Shown: positions 16,898 to 25,989, counted from the stretch's first letter. The stretch: DNA of 64,000 nt from Burkholderia sp. S171 (GCF_009766085.1 NZ_LMUF01000015.1:1-64000); one strand, 5' to 3'. Notes: generated by a model from the sequence alone, not told the origin. Made by a program: numbers and translations.

Positions 16898-19800
16898 TTA
16901 GAACCCGAATGCGAAACCTGCGCCGCCGGTGCTTTCTTCGCCGGTCGTCGAACCACCGACCGTGATGACCATGTTGGTGCCGAAGCGCTTCTGGAAGCCG
17001 ACCGCAATAGCGGCCTTGTTACGATACACGCCCGTGCCTGCCGCGAAGCGATTGTCCTTATCGGCGACCGCCGCCGCGCTGCCTGCCATCATCGCCATTG
17101 CGCTGCTCATCGCGCCGACGCTGTTGATGTGGTTGTTGGCAAGCGAGAGGCCCGTGTCCATGTCGGAGCGCAGGGCGTCGGTATAGCCCTTAGCCGACTT
17201 CACACCCGTGTTCACCGATTGCTGCATCTGGTTCACGTTGACGGCGTCCGTCCCGTCCGTGCCCGCTGCAACGTTCGTGATTTGACGCTGCCCGCCTGCC
17301 GATGTCGTACCCACCGATACCGCGTTGGCGCGATCCGATACCGATCCTGCGCCCAACGCAACCGAGTTGCTCGCCGTCGCCGATGCATTCGCACCAACGG
17401 CAACCGCATTGTTCGCCGTAGCCGATGTGTTCGATCCCAACGCAACCGCATTCGCCCCGCTAGCCACCGATGTCGCGCCGGACGCCACCGCATTCACACC
17501 CGATGCCACCGCGTTCGCGCCCGATGCGACCGAGTGCGTGCCGGAGGACGTCGCGATTTCCGTGTCGCGATTGCCGTCGGCGGAGAACAGCGGGTTGTAT
17601 GCGCCGTTCGCGAGGTTGGTGACCTGGCCCATCATGTCGTTCAACTGGCCGAGGTTGACCGCATCCATGTTGCCCGTGCCCGCGGCGACGTTATGCAGCG
17701 CGGTGCCCGTGGTGTTGCCGTTGCCGAGCGTTGCGTTGGCATAGTCCGGCGCGCCGTCAGCGTTGGTGTCGTACTTGATCGCGCTGGCGCCAAGCGTCGT
17801 CACGGTATTCGATACCGCGTTGAGTTGCCCGACGTTGACTGCATCCGTAGCCGCTGTACCCGCTGCCACGTTGGTCACTTGGCGCTCGCTGCCAACCGCG
17901 CCGACCGACACCGTATTGTCCCGATCAGCCACTGAGTTCGCACCGAGCGCCACTGAGTTCTTACCCGACGACAATGCCGCGCCGCCGATAGCCACCGAAT
18001 CCGTGCCCGTTGCCGATGAATCGACAAGCGTGGAGTTGGAGTGGAAGTACTTGATGCCGCCGCCGTTGTTGACGTTGTTCGTGAAGCCTTGAAGCGCAGC
18101 GACATTCTGGTTCGTTGCATAAAGCTGCGATCCGTTGACGGCCTCCGTGCTGTCTGCTGCCAACTTTCCGTTGGCAACGTTCGTCAACAACGTAGGTTTC
18201 ATAGCGCCCGCGCCGCCAAGCGTGATCTGCTCGTAGTTCGGCGTGCCGTCAGCGTTTGCGTCGTACTTGACCGCGGAACTGGAGAGCGTGTTCACGCTAT
18301 TCGATACAGCGGTCAGTTGGCCGACATTGACCGCGTCGGTGGACTGCGTGCCTGCTGCCACGTTGGTGATCTGACGTTCCTTGCCGGCTGCACCGACGGA
18401 CACGGAGTTGGGACGATCAGCAAGCGTGTTCGATCCAAGCGCAACCGAGTTGCTCGCCGATGCCACGGCAGCGCCACCGATTGCCACCGAGTCCGCACCC
18501 GTCGCCGATGAATCGGCAATCGTTGAGTTTGCGTGAAAATACTTGATGCCGCCGCCGTTGTTGATGTTGCCTTCGAACGTTTCGAGCGAGCCAACGCGCT
18601 GGTTCGTCGAATACAACTGCGAGCCGTTGATGGCATCAGTGCTGGTCGGAGACAGGTCGCCAATTTGCAGATTGGTGAGCTTGGTCGGCTGGGTTGCGCC
18701 CGCAGCGCCAAGTGTGGCGCTTTGATAGTTCGGCGTACCGTCGGCGTTCGCGTCGTACTTGACCGCAAAGTTGCCGAGCGCATTAGTGCTATTCGTTGCC
18801 GCGGTGAGTTGTCCGAGGTTGACCGCATCCGTTGACGCGGTGCCCGCTGCCACGTTGGTGATCTGACGTTCCTTGCCTGCTGCGCCAACGGACACGGAGT
18901 TGTCACGGTCCGCGACCGAGTTCGAACCTAGCGCCACGGCGTTCTTACCCGATGCGACTGCCGCGCCACCAATAGCCACCGAATCCGCACCCGTCGCCGA
19001 TGAATCGGCAAGCGTCGAATTCGTATGGAAGAACTTGATGCCGCCGCCGTTGTTGATGTTGGTGGCGAACGTTTGAAGCGTGGAGACGTTCTGGTTCGTG
19101 GCATTCAACTGTGACCCATTGACTGCGTCGGTGCTAGTCGGCGTCAAATCAGCCGCTTTCACGTTCGTGAGTTTGACCGGAGCCGTAGCGGCCGTGCCAC
19201 CGAGCGTCACTTGAGAATGGTCGACCGAGTCGTACGCTACCTTGCTGATCAATGCCGTGTCGATCTTGGTGACGGCATCTCCCACGGTATTGGCGGTTGC
19301 GCCTGCGACAGTGTAGGCGGGTGCGGTGACTGTGCCGTCGGCGTTCACTTTAGCGCCGCCGCCAAGCAACGTGGTGACGTTCTGAAGCTGAGTTACGTTG
19401 ACGGCGTCGTTGGCGTCTGTCCCTGCGGCTACGCCTATTAGTTTGTTCGCCGTTCCAAACGTCGTGCCGTCGCTGAAGAGGCTGAGGCCGCCGTGGATAT
19501 AGGCCGCTGGCGATCCAGCAGCTACGTTCGAGCCGAAAACTTCAAGACCGCCGTTGATGAACGCGCCGCTTTGATTGGAAATAAGGTTGGTTCCATTGGT
19601 CCCCGATCCACCGCCGTTCAGGCCGATGGACGTCGCGGATCCGGCGTTCCCCAAGCTCGGATTACAGGCGGCCCCGGTGTAAAGGCTAGTGCCGTGCATG
19701 GTGTCGCCGTCGTAGATCGCCGTGCAAGAACCGTCGGTGAAGTCATTAAAAAGGGCGGCTCGGTTCTCGCCGGCAAGAGTAGCCGTGGACGGCAATCCAA

Positions 19801-19948
19801 GGCTGGCACCCGCTAAGGCTATCGCGGAGAGGCCCAAGGGGGTGCGGGCTCTTCCTGTTGACTTTTTGCCACGCGCAGCGGCGGTTTCCGACACCGCAAC
19901 CCAAGCACCGATGGATTCATTCCAGACCGACTTATAAACCTTATTCAT
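16898..19948 (-). CDS. Trimeric autotransporter adhesin (YadA-like)
   Basis: A 1016-residue surface adhesin of the type Vc secretion family, which forms trimers whose C-termini make an outer-membrane barrel. MNKVYKSVWNESIGAWVAVSE is an extended signal peptide region (ESPR), followed by the hydrophobic signal core (about 37-59). The passenger has YadA head/Hep_Hag repeats (SVAIGGAAV, NAVALGSNS) and necks (AGTASTDAVNLGQL). Three 164-residue modules are followed by ASGANAV-type heptads. The end is a YadA anchor (about the last 90 residues) terminating in Phe. The start at 19948 is fixed by the ESPR. The gene is alone and has its own terminator. Confidence 0.95.
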   Translation of the reverse strand: MNKVYKSVWNESIGAWVAVSETAAARGKKSTGRARTPLGLSAIALAGASLGLPSTATLAGENRAALFNDFTDGSCTAIYDGDTMHGTSLYTGAACNPSLGNAGSATSIGLNGGGSGTNGTNLISNQSGAFINGGLEVFGSNVAAGSPAAYIHGGLSLFSDGTTFGTANKLIGVAAGTDANDAVNVTQLQNVTTLLGGGAKVNADGTVTAPAYTVAGATANTVGDAVTKIDTALISKVAYDSVDHSQVTLGGTAATAPVKLTNVKAADLTPTSTDAVNGSQLNATNQNVSTLQTFATNINNGGGIKFFHTNSTLADSSATGADSVAIGGAAVASGKNAVALGSNSVADRDNSVSVGAAGKERQITNVAAGTASTDAVNLGQLTAATNSTNALGNFAVKYDANADGTPNYQSATLGAAGATQPTKLTNLQIGDLSPTSTDAINGSQLYSTNQRVGSLETFEGNINNGGGIKYFHANSTIADSSATGADSVAIGGAAVASASNSVALGSNTLADRPNSVSVGAAGKERQITNVAAGTQSTDAVNVGQLTAVSNSVNTLSSSAVKYDANADGTPNYEQITLGGAGAMKPTLLTNVANGKLAADSTEAVNGSQLYATNQNVAALQGFTNNVNNGGGIKYFHSNSTLVDSSATGTDSVAIGGAALSSGKNSVALGANSVADRDNTVSVGAVGSERQVTNVAAGTAATDAVNVGQLNAVSNTVTTLGASAIKYDTNADGAPDYANATLGNGNTTGTALHNVAAGTGNMDAVNLGQLNDMMGQVTNLANGAYNPLFSADGNRDTEIATSSGTHSVASGANAVASGVNAVASGATSVASGANAVALGSNTSATANNAVAVGANASATASNSVALGAGSVSDRANAVSVGTTSAGGQRQITNVAAGTDGTDAVNVNQMQQSVNTGVKSAKGYTDALRSDMDTGLSLANNHINSVGAMSSAMAMMAGSAAAVADKDNRFAAGTGVYRNKAAIAVGFQKRFGTNMVITVGGSTTGEESTGGAGFAFGF
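18049..19525 (-). repeat. 492-bp direct repeats within the adhesin gene
   Basis: The plus-strand string ACTTGATGCCGCCGCCGTTG starts at 18049, 18541 and 19033, an exact spacing of 492 bp (164 codons) twice over. The coding content between anchors is similar but diverged, with NGGGIKYFH, SSATGADSVAIGGAA and ERQITNVAAGT blocks in each. The repeats are in frame, so recombination between them would shorten or lengthen the passenger without a frameshift. The outer boundary of the first-translated copy is approximate. Confidence 0.8.
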
Positions 19949-20411
19949 TTTGCATTCCTGCATAGAGTTGACTCGGATCCTTGACGCCAACACGCAGATG
20001 GATGAAACGCGATCTGCATGTCGAGTCAGCGCCGTGTCGAATCCGGTTGGACCCGCCGATGGCTGCGTGGACAGGTTTCGAACTCTACGTAGCGAAACGA
20101 AATGCTCTAATGAGAAAGCTCCTAATTGGTTGGTGATTTGTAATAGAAACAACATATCAGCTACCCGAACTAATTTAATAGGCGCAGAGAATTAAGACAA
20201 ACCAAGAATAATTAGGGTGGTGGACGATAAGTAAATCGACTTATGTCGACCCACTTAAACAACACACGCCCGTCGTCGCAGAGCAGTTAAATGACGCGCT
20301 TACGCAAGCCCCTTCGCCGAGGCATGTCACAATTTGTGTAATTCGCGTCGGGTGTCGAAAGACTTTATGATCGCGTCGCCCGGACTTGTTACTTGCCAGG
20401 AAATCATCGCT
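19949..20411. other. AT-rich divergent region, adhesin / haem-degrading-like gene
   Basis: About 460 bp without a gene. Segment 20105-20250 is markedly AT-rich for this genome and contains an imperfect repeat of TCGACTTATGTCGAC at about 20236-20251. It should carry the adhesin promoter and possibly regulator sites. The minus-strand frame that extends the adhesin upstream to 20155 has no ribosome site. Confidence 0.45.
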
Positions 20412-20915
20412 ATGAACATTGCTCAAGACCTTCAGACCATCGTCCATCAGGAACAGACGCTTGTCTTCCCGCACTTCGATTCGGATCGCGCGTGGCAGAT
20501 CGGCTCGCAGCTCCGCGAGATGGCGGTGGCGCGCGGCGCGGCCATGGTGATAGAAGTACGCACCTTCGGCCAGCCGCTATTTTTTGCCGCGCTCGACGGC
20601 ACCACGCCAGACAACGTCCGCTGGGTGCAGCGCAAGGCGCGCACAGTCGAGCATTTTCGCCGCAGTTCCTATGCGATCGGTTTGAGCTTGCAGCAGGCAT
20701 CCGCCACTCTCGCCGATAAATACAGTCTCTGCGCCACCGAATTCGCCTCGCATGGCGGCGCGTTTCCATTGACGGTAAAAGGCGCTGGCGTGATTGGCGT
20801 GGTGACGGCGTCGGGGTTGCCGCAACGCCAGGATCATGAATTCGTGGTGGAAGGGCTGTGCGCAGTGCTCGGCCACGACGCAAGCGCGCTCGCGTTTGCA
20901 TCGGACAAGGCGTAA
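20412..20915 (+). CDS. UPF0303 / haem-degrading domain protein
   Basis: A 167-residue soluble protein of the UPF0303 group within the Haem_degrading (HbpS/GlcG-like) superfamily. These are small alpha/beta proteins whose precise function is mostly unknown. Family landmarks include [17 protein letters not shown], the [14 protein letters not shown] block and the C-terminal [15 protein letters not shown]. The start at 20412 follows AGGAAA; the longer frame begins in non-conserved sequence. Its TAA is 3 bp from the start of the SMR transporter gene, so the two are co-transcribed. Confidence 0.85.
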   Translation: MNIAQDLQTIVHQEQTLVFPHFDSDRAWQIGSQLREMAVARGAAMVIEVRTFGQPLFFAALDGTTPDNVRWVQRKARTVEHFRRSSYAIGLSLQQASATLADKYSLCATEFASHGGAFPLTVKGAGVIGVVTASGLPQRQDHEFVVEGLCAVLGHDASALAFASDKA

Positions 20916-20918
20916 TCC

Positions 20919-21257
20919 ATGCGTTCATCCGCTTATGCGCTGCTTGCGGTCGCGATCGTTGCCGAAGTTGTGGCGACATCAGCCCTGCGGGCATCGGAGG
21001 GATTCTCGCGGCTCGTGCCTTCCGTCATTGTGGTGATCGGCTACAGCATCTCGTTCTACTTGCTCTCGCTGACGCTGAAGTCGCTGCCCGTCGGCATTGT
21101 GTACGCCGTGTGGTCAGGCGCGGGCATTGTCCTCATCACGCTCGTGGCCGCGTTGCTGTTCAAGCAGATTCCCGACCTGCCCGCCGTGCTCGGCATGGGC
21201 CTGATCGTGGCGGGCGTGGTCGTGCTGAACGTGTTTTCGAAGGTCAGCCCGCACTAG
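20919..21257 (+). CDS. SMR family multidrug efflux protein
   Basis: A 112-residue, four-helix small multidrug resistance transporter; such proteins dimerise and exchange cationic drugs or guanidinium-like compounds for protons. The essential membrane glutamate is Glu16 in [13 protein letters not shown], equivalent to Glu14 of EmrE, and the [10 protein letters not shown] segment of helix 3 is conserved. Length is normal. It starts 3 bp after the upstream gene, which suggests translational coupling. The substrate cannot be told from sequence: drug (EmrE-type) is more likely than guanidinium (Gdx-type), and no riboswitch is seen upstream. Confidence 0.9.
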   Translation: MRSSAYALLAVAIVAEVVATSALRASEGFSRLVPSVIVVIGYSISFYLLSLTLKSLPVGIVYAVWSGAGIVLITLVAALLFKQIPDLPAVLGMGLIVAGVVVLNVFSKVSPH

Positions 21258-21279
21258 TGTTGCAGAGGGCTGGCGGGCG

Positions 21280-21642
21280 TTAGTTACACCGTATGACCAT
21301 GGAGCGGTTTTTTACATTCGCCGATACCACGTTCGTGATGCTGCCGCCCGACGGTCCGCCTTCCTCATTGTCCTTCGATACGATCGTGTAGCCCGTCGCT
21401 CCGCATTTATCCCCGGCCATGACATAGCAGCTCGCCCATGTCGTGCTCGCATCGGCGCCGCTGCAGTTGATGGCGTAACCGCTCTGGCCGTCGGGAAGAT
21501 GGATCAGCGATGCATCGGTCGACGATGCACATCCGCCGAGGCTTAAAACACCCGCGGCCGCCAAGATGAGGCCCGTGGCCTGTAGCGCCCGCGCCATGCG
21601 AAACGGGGAAGGGGTCGGCAAGCGCCGTGCAATTTTCTTCAT
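21280..21642 (-). CDS. Putative lipoprotein, unknown function
   Basis: A 120-residue protein with a basic n-region, a hydrophobic core (about 20-36) and a lipobox LGGC, so lipidation at Cys38 is likely. The mature part has three further Cys (in YAINCSGADA, ASCYVMAG and DKCGATGY) plus a C-terminal RCN, which suggests disulfides in the periplasm. The ATG at 21642 is preceded by AGAGGAA. It converges on the SMR gene and is probably monocistronic. I do not recognise a function. Confidence 0.7.
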   Translation of the reverse strand: MKKIARRLPTPSPFRMARALQATGLILAAAGVLSLGGCASSTDASLIHLPDGQSGYAINCSGADASTTWASCYVMAGDKCGATGYTIVSKDNEEGGPSGGSITNVVSANVKNRSMVIRCN

Positions 21643-22018
21643 CGTGTTCCTCTGGTGACAAACGCCGGATAACGCCGTTGAAGATCGGGCAGAACGCGCG
21701 GACGCTGTTCTCAACCCCGCCTCTTCAACCTACGTCTCCAACGTGTTTCGTGGCGGTATTTTCCCACACGCCGGTGAGCGCAGGAAAAAGCAGGCTTTTT
21801 GATCCAAATCAAACCCGCTCAATAAATGCGCCGTTAGCCACAGCTCTGGCGCGCGCCTTGCAATACCTTGCAAGCGGGCCGTCTTCGCGCGCCCCTGACC
21901 GCCCCAATTCCGGAAGAAAATGCAACAGGTTGCAACGGCCGAGAACTAATTGCCGGCGTTCAAACCTTACAGAGGCGTGGGTGACACACGAACACTTATA
22001 AAACATCGGAGAGAAACC
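21643..22018. other. Intergenic region upstream of the frameshifted gene
   Basis: About 375 bp between divergent genes. The right end contains the ribosome site GGAGAG before the ATG at 22019. No RNA gene, repeat or operator recognised. Confidence 0.4.
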
Positions 22019-22290
22019 ATGGCAGAACGCGTTAGCGGACCGTATCGCGGTTATTACATCAGCGCGACGGCGCGCCTTACCCAGACTCCCGATCAGGCCG
22101 ACGGAGAGCCGAATGCGCCCATCTACGTAGGCACCGTCAGCCTGGCCGAAGGCGGTCCGGACAACGTCCGCCGCTTCGAAGCACTGGTCGATGTCGGCGC
22201 TCAACAGCGCTTTGCGACCGAGGACGAGCGCTGGTCAATGTGGAGCAGGCGGCGCGCGCCTATATCGACAGATTGCTGCAAAATAGTTGA
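22019..22290 (+). pseudogene. Small hypothetical gene with a one-base frameshift
   Basis: The frame from the ATG at 22019 (GGAGAG upstream) encodes MAERVSGPYRGYYISATAR and on to about 22227 (FATEDE). After that the same frame becomes Arg-rich nonsense for 400 bp. Shifting frame at about 22228 gives ALVNVEQAARAYIDRLLQNS and a TGA at 22288-22290 that overlaps the next gene's ATG (TGATG). One missing G in GACGAGCGCTGG would explain this. The intact product would be about 90 residues, of unknown function. Whether this is a real mutation or a sequencing error cannot be decided from the window. Confidence 0.7.
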
Positions 22291-22661
22291 TGCGCACGCT
22301 CAACATCCGTCACCCGGCGATGCGTTGCGTTGCCGAGGCGCTGCTCGATTTGTTCCCGAGCGGCGCGGATATCAGCGAGATCGGCACGGATCAGAAGCCG
22401 TGCCTGTTCGTAAGTTGGCGCACGAGCGGCATGGCCATTCATCCGGGCAATATTGCTTGGGGCGTGCACTACCGGTTCGAGGCAGAGGCATTGAGTCTTT
22501 TCGATCTCGCCACGGATCCGGTGCAGCAGCAATTTTGCGAACGGGTCAGGCACATGAGCCGGCATCTGAAGTTCGATTACGCCGATCCGGACGCGGTGTC
22601 CTTGCTGATTGTCGACGTGCCTGCCGGGCTGGTCCGGCTTAGCATGGAAGCAGCCGGATGA
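22290..22661 (+). CDS. Hypothetical protein, 123 aa
   Basis: An unrecognised soluble protein starting at the ATG that overlaps the stop codon of the frameshifted upstream gene, which implies translational coupling. The sequence has alternating hydrophobic segments (MRCVAEALLDLFPSGADIS, KPCLFVSWRTSGM, IAWGVHYRFEAEALSLFDL) and no signal peptide, so it is probably a small cytoplasmic alpha/beta domain. If coupling is real, the upstream frameshift would lower its translation. Function unknown. Confidence 0.65.
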   Translation: MRTLNIRHPAMRCVAEALLDLFPSGADISEIGTDQKPCLFVSWRTSGMAIHPGNIAWGVHYRFEAEALSLFDLATDPVQQQFCERVRHMSRHLKFDYADPDAVSLLIVDVPAGLVRLSMEAAG

Positions 22662-22739
22662 CCGAGCTGGGTAGAGCGGATCGAGGTGCCGCGAGTAGGA
22701 TCGTGCGTTACGCCCATTTCCTTGCTATCCGAGGCCGCC

Positions 22740-23021
22740 ATGAACATCCTTTTTCCCGCCGATGCGCCGGCGTACCGCGACGCGAATCTCACGGTGGTAT
22801 TTGCTGCGCTGGTCGATGGTGAGCGCGTTCCGTGTGCGATCTCGGTGGAAGCGCTGGAGGATCATTTTGGCGTGGAGAGCTGCGACAGCATCGGCTGGAT
22901 ACGTGCATTCGACGCTGCGCGCCCGAGAATTGAAGCGGTTGCGAGGGAGCATTTGCACATCAATAAGGGTGAGCCCGTGCTGTTGAAAAGCGGTCATTTT
23001 CCGCCGGGAATGGCGAGCTGA
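22740..23021 (+). CDS. DUF1488 family protein
   Basis: A 93-residue cytoplasmic protein with the DUF1488 pattern: an N-terminal NILFPADAPAYRDANLTVVF segment (18 residues shared with the family theme), the core CAISVEALEDHFG, and a C-terminal helix before VLLKSGHF. Function is unknown. The ATG at 22740 follows CGAGGC; the upstream in-frame ATG at 22686 lies in non-conserved sequence. It is on the same strand as the two preceding small genes, 78 bp downstream. Confidence 0.8.
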   Translation: MNILFPADAPAYRDANLTVVFAALVDGERVPCAISVEALEDHFGVESCDSIGWIRAFDAARPRIEAVAREHLHINKGEPVLLKSGHFPPGMAS

Positions 23022-23095
23022 TAGCGGGCATTAACAAGGCGGTCACGTTCAACGCTATTCAGTTTTGCATTGACTTGGCGGGTGTCATCCGGAAA

Positions 23096-23722
23096 ATGCG
23101 CCGGATGGCAGGCTCAAAACTACATCTTTCAAATCAGCCCTTACTGCGCATCCAGATCCTGGATGCGGCGCGCGTGATTGTCGTGCGGGAAGGTTTTGAC
23201 GCATTGTCAATGCGCAAGATTGCAGGGGTCGTCGGTTATTCGCCCGCTTCGCTATACCTGCACTTCGCCAGCCGCGATGCCATCGCCCAAGCGCTGTGCG
23301 CCGAGGGCCACGCGCAGTTGCTCGAGTCGCTGCACGCTCACGATGGCGCGGCGGAACCGGTTGAGCGGCTGAGGGCCATGGCGCATGCCTATGTCGCGTT
23401 CGGGCAGACACATCCCGCGGTGTATCGGCTGATTTTCATGCAGAATCCCGCTTATACCGATGCCGCTTTTAAGGACGCCGCGTCGGCCGGTGAGACGGTG
23501 CTTTCCATACTGACCCGGACGCTGGCCTTGGTTCATCACCCTGCAGCCCGCGCCGAGACGTTGTGGGCAGCGTTGCACGGTATCGTGTCGTTGAGCCTGA
23601 CGGCCCCGGCCGTTTTTACCGTGTCAACCGATACGCTAATAGATGAAATGCTAGATCTGTATTTGCCCGCTGTCATCAAGAAAAAACCTGCTCGTCGACG
23701 GCCGTTTGCAAGCGCCGGTTGA
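23096..23722 (+). CDS. TetR/AcrR family transcriptional regulator
   Basis: A 208-residue repressor-type protein. The N-terminal helix-turn-helix is clear: ILDAARVIVVREGFDALSM, then RKIAGVVGYSPASLYLHFASRD. The C-terminal ligand domain includes HPAVYRLIFMQNPAY and WAALHGIVSLSL, the tryptophan-histidine-glycine pattern of the WHG-type C-terminal domain. The start is uncertain (ATG 23096 or 23105, TTG 23075). The next gene, a CoA-ester hydrolase, lies 52 bp downstream on the same strand and may be co-transcribed, so the ligand could be an acyl-CoA; that is inference. Confidence 0.88.
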   Translation: MRRMAGSKLHLSNQPLLRIQILDAARVIVVREGFDALSMRKIAGVVGYSPASLYLHFASRDAIAQALCAEGHAQLLESLHAHDGAAEPVERLRAMAHAYVAFGQTHPAVYRLIFMQNPAYTDAAFKDAASAGETVLSILTRTLALVHHPAARAETLWAALHGIVSLSLTAPAVFTVSTDTLIDEMLDLYLPAVIKKKPARRRPFASAG

Positions 23723-23774
23723 CATGCTTTCCGGTTCCATTTTCCACTCACACGAATAGAAACCTGCATTGCAT

Positions 23775-24881
23775 ATGACTGAATCCATCGATGAAATTCG
23801 TATCGAACGCGCGCAGGGTATTGGCTTCATTGCGCTAAATCGTCCGAAGGCGTTGAACGCGCTGTCCACGCCCATGCTGCACGCCATTCATCGGGCGCTG
23901 AATGCCTGGCGCGACGACCCTTTGGTGCATGCGGTGGTTATCTACAGTCCGCATCCGCGCGCGTTCTGCGCGGGCGGCGATATCCGGTTTTTATATCAAT
24001 CGGCGAAGGAAGGCGAACACGCGGTCATCGAAGAATTTTTCACCGATGAATACCGCCTGAATCACGCGATTTTCACGTATCCGAAGCCGTATATCGCGTT
24101 GTTGAACGGCGTGGTGATGGGCGGCGGAATGGGCATTTCGCAAGGCGCGCGGCATACGGGCGGCGTGAGGGTGGTTACCGGTTCGACAAAGATGGCGATG
24201 CCCGAGACGCGTATCGGCTTGTTTCCGGACGTGGGCGTGAGCTGGTTCCTCGCGCGCACGCCGGGTGCGATCGGGCGTTATCTCGCAGCGACGGGCGCGA
24301 CAATCGATGCCGCCGATGCACTCTACGCCGGCCTCGCCGACGCGTACATGGACGACGATGCGCTGCCCGCGCTGATCGATACGCTGAAGGAGAAGCCGTT
24401 CGCTACCGGCGCGGAGGTGGTGCGGTTTATCGAAACACAGTCGCGCTCGCTGGGCGGGAAGGCGAGCGAACTCGAGAAGGAACGCGGTTTTATCGACAAG
24501 CATTTTGCTACGGGCAATGGCGCGGCGTGCCTGAAGTCGCTGGAAAGCGTAACGAGTGATGAGGAGAGCGATTGGGCTGTCCGCACGGCGGCTGAGTTGC
24601 GTGAGCGTTCGCCGTTATCCGTCGATGTGTCGCTGGAACTGATTGACCGGGCCAAAACGTCGAGCATGGCCGAGACATTGCGGCGCGACCTCGGGCTCAC
24701 GCGCGCAACGTTCGATCATGGCGATGTGATGGAAGGCATCCGGGCGCGCATTGTCGACAAGGACAATCAGCCGGTGTGGAAAGTGGCGCGAATGGAAGAC
24801 GTGACGCGTGATGCAGTCGTGCGGATGTACGACAGTCCGTGGGCTGAGCGCGACCATCCGCTGGCCGCCCTGGCGGATTAG
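23775..24881 (+). CDS. 3-hydroxyisobutyryl-CoA hydrolase-type enoyl-CoA hydratase/isomerase
   Basis: A 368-residue crotonase-fold enzyme. The subgroup is recognised by FCAGGDIRFLY (CoA/oxyanion loop), NGVVMGGGMGIS, and PETRIGLFPDVGVSWFLAR with Glu144 and Asp152, the pattern of 3-hydroxyisobutyryl-CoA hydrolase in valine catabolism. The length also fits that subgroup rather than the 260-residue hydratases. The ATG at 23775 is used; a TTG two codons earlier is possible. Its stop overlaps by 4 bp the stop of the converging membrane-protein gene. Confidence 0.88.
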   Translation: MTESIDEIRIERAQGIGFIALNRPKALNALSTPMLHAIHRALNAWRDDPLVHAVVIYSPHPRAFCAGGDIRFLYQSAKEGEHAVIEEFFTDEYRLNHAIFTYPKPYIALLNGVVMGGGMGISQGARHTGGVRVVTGSTKMAMPETRIGLFPDVGVSWFLARTPGAIGRYLAATGATIDAADALYAGLADAYMDDDALPALIDTLKEKPFATGAEVVRFIETQSRSLGGKASELEKERGFIDKHFATGNGAACLKSLESVTSDEESDWAVRTAAELRERSPLSVDVSLELIDRAKTSSMAETLRRDLGLTRATFDHGDVMEGIRARIVDKDNQPVWKVARMEDVTRDAVVRMYDSPWAERDHPLAALAD

Positions 24882-25303
24882 TCCGCGTCGCTGCCGGCCG
24901 TGAAGGCGCGCAGGAATACGAGCGCGCCCCAGCCCCACATTGCATTCGATGCAAAACCGAGCGCCAGCCGGGGCAGCATGTTGCCGCTCGGCCAGATACC
25001 GCGCAGCGGATCGACCACGAATACGCTCGCGGCCGTCAGCACGATGCCGCCGAACACCAGCGCGCCAACCCACGGCGCGGTGCGGTCGGGCGAGACGCGC
25101 AACAGCCACGCCATGAGGATGCCGAAAACCGCGCTCCATAAAGCGTTGCCGATGAATTCGGGAATGCCCAGCGGCAGGAATGGAACAGTCGAATAGCCGG
25201 CCGGATCAGCCACGCCGGCTGCGTGCAGCATCGCAATGGTCGCTTCACGAAAAAACAGGGCGGCGAGAAAACCCGCGACGAACGGCAGAATGACTTTTTG
25301 CAT
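24878..25303 (-). CDS. Hypothetical membrane protein, 141 aa
   Basis: An integral membrane protein with about four hydrophobic helices (approximate residues 4-22, 45-65, 77-97, 110-130). I know no family for it. The chosen ATG at 25303 begins MQKVILPFVAGFLAALFF, a good first helix; the longer frame adds only Arg-rich sequence. The gene ends within the 3' end of the convergent CoA hydrolase gene. No partner is apparent. Confidence 0.65.
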   Translation of the reverse strand: MQKVILPFVAGFLAALFFREATIAMLHAAGVADPAGYSTVPFLPLGIPEFIGNALWSAVFGILMAWLLRVSPDRTAPWVGALVFGGIVLTAASVFVVDPLRGIWPSGNMLPRLALGFASNAMWGWGALVFLRAFTAGSDAD

Positions 25304-25707
25304 TGAAAACCACCGCTTGGGACGCGAGCCGCGGCTGCGCAAATATTTAAGGTGGCGTCATTATAGGGTCGGGTATGTCGCATTATGGTGCAATCGGGCG
25401 GGGCTTTGCGGTCTATGCAACGGGGTACTGGCTAATGCGCTAATCGGCTTGCGGTTTCGCGGCGTTGTTGGTTTCGATTGGGTTTGCAGGAGTTGTTGAA
25501 GAGGGTGCGCGGGGTGGTATCGCGGCTATGGTGGGGATCCGTTCCTTGCGTCAGGTGTGACGTGTCTTGATCGATCGGAAGGCGAATCAGCGGCGAATCC
25601 ATGGCACGACCGGATTTCGCCGCTGATGCACATCGCAACGACATGATTTGCCGCCGCGGTTAGTTGTCCGGATTCCGCGAATGTGCTGTACAGCGGGCTC
25701 GCCGGTG
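25304..25707. other. Intergenic region without a recognised feature
   Basis: About 400 bp between two minus-strand genes, holding the promoter of the membrane-protein gene and the 3' end of the small exported-protein gene. Short frames here lack ribosome sites. Nothing else seen. Confidence 0.4.
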
Positions 25708-25989
25708 CTATTTCGCAATCGCGTCGCTGGCCGGATTGTTGCGCAGCATGCGGTTGCTGTTGGGCGGCAGAGCGGGGCGCTTAGTTGGCATGTTGTCCGG
25801 ATTGGCGGCTCGCGCGCCTCCTGCGTCCGGGGCGCTCGGCGAAACCGGCGGTTTAACCATCGACCCAGATTCGGCCGGTGCCGCGGTCTGGGCTTGCGCC
25901 CTTGTTTCCAATCCGATGCCGAGCAAGGCTGTCACGAAGGCAAGGGCGATGACGGTGCCGGCAAGCGTTTCAATCGCACGGGGTTTCAT
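25708..25989 (-). CDS. Small exported Pro/Ala-rich protein
   Basis: A 93-residue protein with a signal peptide-like N-terminus (about 1-33, ending TRAQAQ) and a short mature part rich in Pro, Ala, Ser and Asn (APAESGSMVKPPVSPSAPDA), probably unstructured. The ATG has GGAGAAACC upstream. It has its own promoter region and no obvious partner. Function unknown. Confidence 0.6.
   Translation of the reverse strand: MKPRAIETLAGTVIALAFVTALLGIGLETRAQAQTAAPAESGSMVKPPVSPSAPDAGGARAANPDNMPTKRPALPPNSNRMLRNNPASDAIAK

Noticed and set aside
16859-17935. 358-codon plus-strand frame opposite the adhesin
   Set aside because: Repetitive Arg/His/Val sequence that mirrors the adhesin repeats; no start signal.
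16898-19948. CRISPR-like or satellite array on account of regular repeats
   Set aside because: The repeats are in-frame adhesin modules of 164 codons, not short repeats with unique spacers.
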